Source of the DNA: an uncultured Clostridium sp.
Lineage (GTDB): Bacteria > Bacillota > Clostridia > TANB77 > CAG-508
Reading direction: 5' to 3'
Assembly: GCA_946497695.1 (NCBI GenBank)
Contig: CAMMLJ010000003.1
Coordinates: 44,150-108,149 of the forward strand
DNA: 64,000 nt
Shown here: piece after piece, positions 63,213 to 64,000 of the stretch
Numbering within the stretch: position 1 is the stretch's first letter
Layout of the letters: the number at the start of each line of letters is the position of its first letter
Program-made: the position numbers and the translations under genes
The notes under the pieces: generated by a model
Database searches by the model: none
The model's input: the letters and a program-made list of their open reading frames with translations, nothing else
What the model was told of the DNA's origin: nothing

Positions 63213-63242
63213 AACTGCAACTATTATAAAATAATTGCAGTT
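63213..63242 (-). terminator. Terminator of the 63.3-kb gene
   Basis: AACTGCAA and TTGCAGTT form an 8-base stem extended by A/T pairs, directly 3' of the 63255 stop. Confidence 0.75.
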
Positions 63243-63254
63243 TTGGCATAGACT

Positions 63255-63749
63255 TTAGTTAAAGTCAACAATTACTAGAAAACCAAGAGCTTCTTGTATA
63301 GCATCCATTACACTCGATTCATATGTTCTAGCAGAATAAGATTCATCCGGATCAAAATCATAATTAGGATCGTATATATCAGCTACCCATACTAACTCAT
63401 TCGAATTAGACCAGTATTTTCTATACTTTATGCTCCTAATGTTTGCATCTGTATACCCCAACAATTTTAATGCAAATCTAATCTGTTCTAATTTATCCAT
63501 TGCTTTTAATTCGTATGGATCAAATTTGCAATATTTAATTGATACTGATACGCAACATTCATTATTTTCTTGCTCTACTTTGGAAAGATGAATATCAATT
63601 ATTTTTTCTTCAGAGATAGAATATTCTTTTATTACATCTTTTATTTCTGAAGAGAAATAGTTAATAAGATTTCCATTTTGAAGCGTAAAGCTTATGGTAG
63701 TAAAAAATGTATGATCTTTCCGTTGAATGTTAAATTCATTATTATTCAT
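63255..63749 (-). CDS. Hypothetical 164-residue protein; singleton
   Basis: The ATG at 63749 with AAGGAGG. Mixed alpha/beta, soluble (SFTLQNGNLINYFSSEIKDVIKEY in pieces, LSKVEQENNECCVSVSIKYCKF, ALKLLGYTDANIRSIKYRKYW), with an acidic DPNYDFDPDESY segment near 128-139. I recognise no family. Own promoter (63838-63866) and terminator, the singleton layout, though its GC rise is small. Confidence 0.65.
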   Translation of the reverse strand: MNNNEFNIQRKDHTFFTTISFTLQNGNLINYFSSEIKDVIKEYSISEEKIIDIHLSKVEQENNECCVSVSIKYCKFDPYELKAMDKLEQIRFALKLLGYTDANIRSIKYRKYWSNSNELVWVADIYDPNYDFDPDESYSARTYESSVMDAIQEALGFLVIVDFN

Positions 63750-63837
63750 ACTTTTTCCTCCTTACATTTGTAATATGAGAATTTACAACCTGCTATTCTT
63801 ATTATAGTTCGCATAGCTACGAATATTTTTCCTTAAT

Positions 63838-63866
63838 ATAGTAGCATATTTTGCATAAAATTGCAA
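63838..63866 (-). promoter_or_regulatory. Promoter of the 63.3-kb gene
   Basis: TTGCAA (63866-63861) and TACTAT (63843-63838), 17 bases apart, with TGC before the -10 box. The rest of 63867-64000 is AT-rich with nothing recognised. Confidence 0.55.
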
Positions 63867-64000
63867 ACAATTTGCCATAATTACAGTAATAACGAATAAA
63901 AAAGAATAAACTAAAAAACATAGCAAAATCAAAAAAGTTGCTATTTTTTTTTGGAAAAAAATAACTTTTTCGCACAAAAAGATGATAAAATATAAGTGAA

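Noticed and set aside
63783..63977. 64-residue minus-strand frame with a hydrophobic segment
   Set aside because: It begins with TTG and no ribosome site, and overlaps the promoter of the 63.3-kb gene.

Overview
The window looks like chromosomal DNA of an AT-rich, anaerobic, endospore-forming Bacillota, most likely a Clostridia-class member. The evidence is spoIVA, a gerA-gerB-gerC germinant-receptor operon, oxygen-independent ribonucleotide reductase NrdD, a lipoteichoic-acid-synthase-like sulfatase, SUF-type Fe-S assembly, and low-GC codon use with strong GGAGG ribosome sites. I saw no rRNA, tRNA, CRISPR array, transposase or phage module. Most genes are on the minus strand.

Layout. 1-520: CadC/SmtB-type metal repressor and the start of a His/Cys-rich metal-transport gene. 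520-4640: the classic ylxM-ffh-rpsP-khpA-rimM-trmD-rplS translation/secretion operon; L19 carries an unusual acidic tail. 4.7-8.3 kb: DUF421/DUF4363 membrane pair, a holin-like protein, and a eukaryote-type UDP-sugar pyrophosphorylase overlapping a left-handed beta-helix protein. 8.5-17.3 kb: sporulation and spore surface (spoIVA, a BclA-C-terminal-like protein, a transglutaminase-like protein, the ger operon with a tiny fourth gene). 17.3-21.6 kb: rnr, secG, cdaA. 21.9-26.8 kb: sufCBDSU. 27-29.6 kb: TetR regulator divergent from nrdD. 30-40.3 kb: small metabolic genes, LTA synthase, FtsX-type ABC exporter and a low-molecular-weight phosphatase. 41.5-44.6 kb: a surface repeat protein with no start and no anchor, apparently decayed. 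45-51 kb: CYTH protein, a methyltransferase-HD fusion, csoR-copZ-copA. 51.5-64 kb: orphan RelA/SpoT-domain protein, an ECF sigma/anti-sigma pair whose anti-sigma has an FtsX-like outer domain, hydrolase-murF-ddl, a Sel1 protein, a nucleotidyltransferase fusion, and a probable small RNA.

Two themes cut across this layout. First, at least seven loci carry a short dispersed repeat with core GGGATTT...GGGGACGTTCC, nearly always just 3' of a stop codon; it resembles REP/RAYT-type elements. Second, about eight isolated genes (10.6, 35.3, 46.0, 51.1, 51.5, 53.9, 60.2, 63.3 kb) are richer in G+C than their neighbours and mostly unrecognised. Several have their own strong promoter, often with an extended -10, and their own hairpin terminator. 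They look like independently acquired monocistronic cargo and, with the 604-residue nucleotidyltransferase fusion and the 63.1-kb small RNA, are the best candidates here for undescribed biology. All functional statements come from reading motifs and context; no database search was run.
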